Source: an uncultured Sphingomonas sp. (GTDB taxonomy: Bacteria; Pseudomonadota; Alphaproteobacteria; Sphingomonadales; Sphingomonadaceae). Taken from it: a DNA stretch of 64,000 nucleotides. Location: NCBI RefSeq assembly GCF_913062585.1, contig NZ_CAJXWX010000024.1, forward strand, positions 1-64,000, given 5' to 3'. A program made the translations under genes and the position numbers. The notes below the pieces were generated by a model that had not been told where the DNA came from, did not search any database, and saw nothing but the letters and a program-made list of their open reading frames with translations. Each line of letters opens with the position of its first letter. Positions within the stretch are counted from its first letter, which is position 1. Shown here piece after piece: positions 60,665-64,000 of the stretch.

Positions 60665-62383
60665 TCATCGTCCATCCACCGGCGGTGCCTTGGGATCCTG
60701 CCACAGGGTCGGCAGGATGTCCGACTCGTCGATATCCTTGTTCGCGTCCGGCACCACGCCCAGCATCGCGCCGACCCGCGTGATCGTCCGCCCGACCACG
60801 GGCGCGGCGTTCCAGGCTGCGGTCTTCCACCCACCGGTCTCCTTCGTCCCCTTCGGCGAATCGAGCATCGCCAGGACCACATAGCGTGGCGCATCCATCG
60901 GGAACGCCGCCGCGAAGGTAGCGACGTTGCGCGACCGATCATAGCCGCCCGCGACCGCCGCCTCGGCGGTGCCCGTCTTGCCGCCGACGCGGTAGCCCGG
61001 CGCATCGCCCTTGCGACCCGTGCCGCGCATCACGATCAGACGCAACATCTGGCGCATCTTGTAGCTGGTCGCCTCGCTCAGCACGCGGCGCCCGGCCGCC
61101 GCATGGCCCGGCTCGACCCTCAACAGCGTCGCGGGCCGCCAGATGCCGCCATTGACCAGCGCGGCATAGGCCGAGGCCAGATGCAGCGGCGTCACCGCGA
61201 TGCCGTGCCCGTATGCCGTCGTCATCGTCGTGGTCCGCGCCCAGTAAGTAGGCAGCAGCGGGCGACCCTTTTCGCGCAGCTCGATATCGGGCTTGGTGTC
61301 GAAGCCCAGCTTCTTGAACATCGCCTGCATCCGCTGCGGCCCGATCTCGTCGGCGATGCGCGCGGTGGCGATGTTGGACGAATAGATCAGCGTCTCGGCC
61401 ATGTTCAGCCAGCGCTTGGGATCGCCCTGTTCGTCATGGATGGTATAGCCGCCGACCTTCAGCGGATGGGTCGCATCGAACCGCCGCGCCATCGAGGTGA
61501 CGACGCCGTTCTCCATCGCGACCGCCATGGTGATCGGCTTGAAGGTCGAGCCCAGCTCGAACACGCTCTGCGTCGTGATGTTGCGCAGCTCGTCGCTGCC
61601 CGCCATGCCGACCCGGTTGGGGTTGAAGGTCGGCAGCGAGACCATCGCGATGACCTCGCCGGTGTGCACGTCCAGGATGATGCCGCCGCCGCCGCGCGCC
61701 GAGAAGGTGGTCATCGCGCGGCCGAGTTCGCTCTCCAGCGCGGCCTGGGCGCGGGTGTCGATCGACAGCGCCACCGGCTTGCCGGTCTGGGCCGGGTTGA
61801 GCAGCCGCTCGTCGAGCACCCGCTCCATGCCGCTCATGCCGTGCCCGTCGGTCGACAGGAAACCGAGCGCATGGGCGGCAAGGGTGGACTGCGGATAGAG
61901 GCGCTGCGTCTCGCGGTCGAAGACCAGGCCCGGCTCGCCGATGGCATTGACCTGCTCGACCAGCGCCGGGCTGGCACGGCGTTGCAGATAGACGAAATTC
62001 GCCTTGCGGGTCAGCTGGTTGTAGAACCAGGCTTGGTCGCCGCGATCGGGCATCAGCGCGGCCAGGCGCGCGGCGATCTCCATCGGGTCGCCGATCAGCT
62101 TCTTGGGGTGGACGGCGATCGTCCAGCTGTCGATCGTGCGCGCGAGCGGTGCGCCGTTACGGTCGACGATATCGCCGCGCGCCGCCAGCGTCGCGCTGCG
62201 GGCCGCCGCATCGGCAGGCCCGGCGAATATGGCCAGCAGCATCAGCCGTCCGATCACGACGAGCACCGCCGCGCCGAACAGCATCATCAACATCATCAGA
62301 CGCATATGCGTCGTCGCGACCAGCGCGTGGCGCTGGCCGGCGGTACGTTGCGTTCCGGAAGGACGCGCGACCAAAACGCTCAA
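60665..62383 (-). CDS. ftsI: Septal transpeptidase FtsI (PBP3)
   Basis: 572 aa, starting with TTG 62383 that overlaps the ftsL stop (TTGA). A single membrane helix near residues 28-52 precedes the pedestal domain. The transpeptidase has FELGSTFKPITMAVAME (catalytic SxxK), YSSNIATARIADEIGP (SxN) and GGKTGTAEAAV (KTG). It cross-links septal murein, with FtsW as partner. Confidence 0.95.
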   Translation of the reverse strand: MSVLVARPSGTQRTAGQRHALVATTHMRLMMLMMLFGAAVLVVIGRLMLLAIFAGPADAAARSATLAARGDIVDRNGAPLARTIDSWTIAVHPKKLIGDPMEIAARLAALMPDRGDQAWFYNQLTRKANFVYLQRRASPALVEQVNAIGEPGLVFDRETQRLYPQSTLAAHALGFLSTDGHGMSGMERVLDERLLNPAQTGKPVALSIDTRAQAALESELGRAMTTFSARGGGGIILDVHTGEVIAMVSLPTFNPNRVGMAGSDELRNITTQSVFELGSTFKPITMAVAMENGVVTSMARRFDATHPLKVGGYTIHDEQGDPKRWLNMAETLIYSSNIATARIADEIGPQRMQAMFKKLGFDTKPDIELREKGRPLLPTYWARTTTMTTAYGHGIAVTPLHLASAYAALVNGGIWRPATLLRVEPGHAAAGRRVLSEATSYKMRQMLRLIVMRGTGRKGDAPGYRVGGKTGTAEAAVAGGYDRSRNVATFAAAFPMDAPRYVVLAMLDSPKGTKETGGWKTAAWNAAPVVGRTITRVGAMLGVVPDANKDIDESDILPTLWQDPKAPPVDGR

Positions 62384-63030
62384 TGCCGCCGCCGCGCTTC
62401 AGTCTTGGCCCCCTTCAGAATGTCGCCCAGCGTCGTGTCGGACAGAAGCTGGCGGTCGAGCATCGCCACCGCTTGCGGCCGGACCTTGGCCACGGCGGCG
62501 GCGGTACGGACGGTCGCGATCGGGGCGGTCTTGGCACCCTTGGACGTAACGATACGCTCGGAGACGGCGTTCACGACCTGGGGCTTGGGCAGGTCGACCT
62601 TGGCGAGCCGAACGACGGGGGCGGGCGCATTGGGCCTGGTTTCGGTCGAGGCGGCATCCGGCAGGGGCGCGGCCGGCGCGGGCTGGGACGGCACGAGCAG
62701 CGCGGCGGTCTGCACCGCCCCCTCGGCGGGCCCGCGCGTCACGTCCAGCGAGGCGAGTTGCGACTCGTCACCGACGAACTGACCCGCAATGGGGGCGGTC
62801 AGCGCCAGCGTGTCGCCATTCCACTTTTCCAGCTGGACCAGATTGGCGCGGGTGTCGAACTCGGTTTCCAGCGCGCGGATGTCCCGCTGCGCCGCGGCGA
62901 TGCGCGTATTGACGTCGTCGAGCTTCTTGCGCTCCGCCGCCACCTGGAGGGAGACGAGGTAAAAGCCCAGGACCACCGCCACGCAGCTCCCGAACCACCC
63001 GATCCCCTTCAACCGATACGCCGCCGTCAT
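62380..63030 (-). CDS. ftsL: Cell division protein FtsL-like
   Basis: 216 aa. A membrane helix ([20 protein letters not shown], about 11-30) is followed by a coiled coil ([27 protein letters not shown]) that should pair with FtsB. The long Ala/Pro/Val-rich C-terminal part (about 100-216) is larger than in E. coli FtsL (121 aa), as is common in alphaproteobacteria. Position between rsmH and ftsI supports the call. It overlaps both neighbours. Confidence 0.85.
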   Translation of the reverse strand: MTAAYRLKGIGWFGSCVAVVLGFYLVSLQVAAERKKLDDVNTRIAAAQRDIRALETEFDTRANLVQLEKWNGDTLALTAPIAGQFVGDESQLASLDVTRGPAEGAVQTAALLVPSQPAPAAPLPDAASTETRPNAPAPVVRLAKVDLPKPQVVNAVSERIVTSKGAKTAPIATVRTAAAVAKVRPQAVAMLDRQLLSDTTLGDILKGAKTEARRRH

Positions 63031-64000
63031 ACGCCCAACTCCTGACCCAACTCGCCCCCCGGCGCCCTTCCCCGACCCGTTCCATTCCCCGCCGACCAGG
63101 CGGGTGATTCCGTTCGCGTCGCAAACCGCAGCGTCGCCGACCGCGCGCGCGGATTGCGGGCCAGCTCGGCCTCGCCCGCCCGCACCGCCTTGCCGACCTG
63201 CGTGAAGCTGGGCGCGCGCGCCGCCGCCTGTTCGGGCAGGTGGCGCGATCCGCCCGGCATCTGGCCGGCGCGTTCGCGAAAGAAGCGCTTGACCATGCGG
63301 TCTTCCAGGCTGTGGAAGGTCACGACGACCAGCCGCCCGCCCGGCTTCAACGCGCGTTCGGCCGCCGCGAGCCCGTCGGCCAGCTCGTCCAGTTCGCGGT
63401 TCACATGGATGCGGATCGCCTGGAAGGTCCGCGTCGCCGGGTCCTTCTTGTCATGCGGGCGATAGCCGAGCGCGCGGCGGACCACGGCGGCAAGTTCGCC
63501 GGTGCGGGTCAGCGGGCGCGCGGCGACGATCGCCTGCGCGACCCGGCGCGAACGCGGCTCCTCGCCATAATGATAGAGGACGTCGGCGATCGCGCCCTCG
63601 TCGGCGGTGTTCAGGAAATCCGCCGCCGACTCGCCCGCCTGCGCCATGCGCATGTCGAGCGGACCGTCGCCCTGGAACGAGAAGCCGCGCTCGGCCTGGT
63701 CGAGCTGCATCGAGGATACCCCGATGTCCAGCACCACGCCATCGACCCGCTCGTCCAGCGCCTGGTCCAGCCCCGAAAATTCGCGGTGGACCAGCGTCAG
63801 GCCCGGCTGCTCGGCGACCAGGGCCTGACCATTGGCGATCGCGTCGGGATCGCGGTCGAACGCGATGACCGCCGCGCCCCGGCCCAACATCGCGCGGGTA
63901 TAGCCACCCGCGCCGAACGTGCCGTCGACATGCGTCTCGCCGGGGGCGATGGCGAGCGCGTCGAGGACTTCGTCGAGCAGGACCGGAATGTGCGGGGCGT
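63027..64000 (-). CDS. rsmH: 16S rRNA (cytosine1402-N4)-methyltransferase RsmH, 5' part beyond window
   Basis: At least 324 codons; the start lies beyond 64000. Translation begins [20 protein letters not shown], with [33 protein letters not shown], the SAM motif, and [33 protein letters not shown] (MraW signature). Also [11 protein letters not shown] and the FHSLEDR motif. It methylates C1402 in the P site and usually heads the dcw cluster behind mraZ. Its stop overlaps the ftsL ATG. Confidence 0.95.
   Translation of the reverse strand, partial: APHIPVLLDEVLDALAIAPGETHVDGTFGAGGYTRAMLGRGAAVIAFDRDPDAIANGQALVAEQPGLTLVHREFSGLDQALDERVDGVVLDIGVSSMQLDQAERGFSFQGDGPLDMRMAQAGESAADFLNTADEGAIADVLYHYGEEPRSRRVAQAIVAARPLTRTGELAAVVRRALGYRPHDKKDPATRTFQAIRIHVNRELDELADGLAAAERALKPGGRLVVVTFHSLEDRMVKRFFRERAGQMPGGSRHLPEQAAARAPSFTQVGKAVRAGEAELARNPRARSATLRFATRTESPAWSAGNGTGRGRAPGGELGQELGV

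Overview
The window is GC-rich, almost fully coding chromosomal DNA, most likely from a Sphingomonas-type alphaproteobacterium (Sphingomonadales). The evidence is a complete PhyR/NepR/EcfG general stress response locus with a PhyP-type histidine kinase, a long dcw cluster ending ftsQ-ftsA-ftsZ, several SPOR-domain envelope proteins, and repeated GC-rich intergenic palindromes. No tRNA, rRNA, CRISPR array, prophage or transposase gene was seen. The first 41 bases are not genomic: they match an Illumina Nextera i5 index, Read 1 adapter and Tn5 mosaic end, so the source contig has an untrimmed end.

Layout. 67-5777: flavoprotein, two SPOR-domain repeat proteins, serB and miaA (divergent, with interlocking start codons). 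5864-12299: branched-chain amino acid genes ilvB-ilvN-ilvC, a YceI-like protein, then leuA behind a leucine-rich leader ORF and hairpin. 12338-16443: TonB-like protein, porin, and a pterin/folate operon folE-folM-folB. 16822-20402: formaldehyde detoxification operon frmA-VOC-VOC-purU-fghA, every junction overlapping. 20510-27686: small HVA1/TUDOR-like and SWIB proteins, xthA, IscA-type protein, M23 peptidase, ferritin-like protein, bcp and glnE. 27797-32850: general stress response region (a possible second NepR-like protein, a methyltransferase, ecfG, a 45-aa membrane smORF, phyR, nepR with a TTG start, phyP) followed by an entericidin-like lipoprotein. 33143-40019: tatABC, scpAB, nagZ, a SPOR protein and argS. 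40253-45045: small secreted protein, DUF3597 and DUF4142 proteins, dgt, and a large TPR/SPOR protein. 45595-64000 (minus strand): the dcw cluster rsmH(partial)-ftsL-ftsI-murE-smORF-murF-mraY-murD-ftsW-murG-murC-murB-ddl-ftsQ-ftsA-ftsZ, which makes lipid II and builds the divisome; most junctions are ATGA/GTGA overlaps.

Most interesting points. (1) A family of about 100-140 bp hairpin-rich palindromic elements has six full copies and one half copy. One copy (56384-56515, exactly 132 bp) lies in frame inside murD and adds 44 residues; another appears to supply the ribosome binding site of ilvN; a third interrupts the dcw cluster between murB and ddl. (2) A 42-codon smORF links murE and murF by ATGA overlaps on both sides. 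(3) A second NepR-like small protein lies next to the stress locus. (4) A leucine-rich leader ORF precedes leuA. (5) Two other palindromic element types occur at 9414-9477 and 45312-45501. All functional calls come from reading the sequence; no database search was run.
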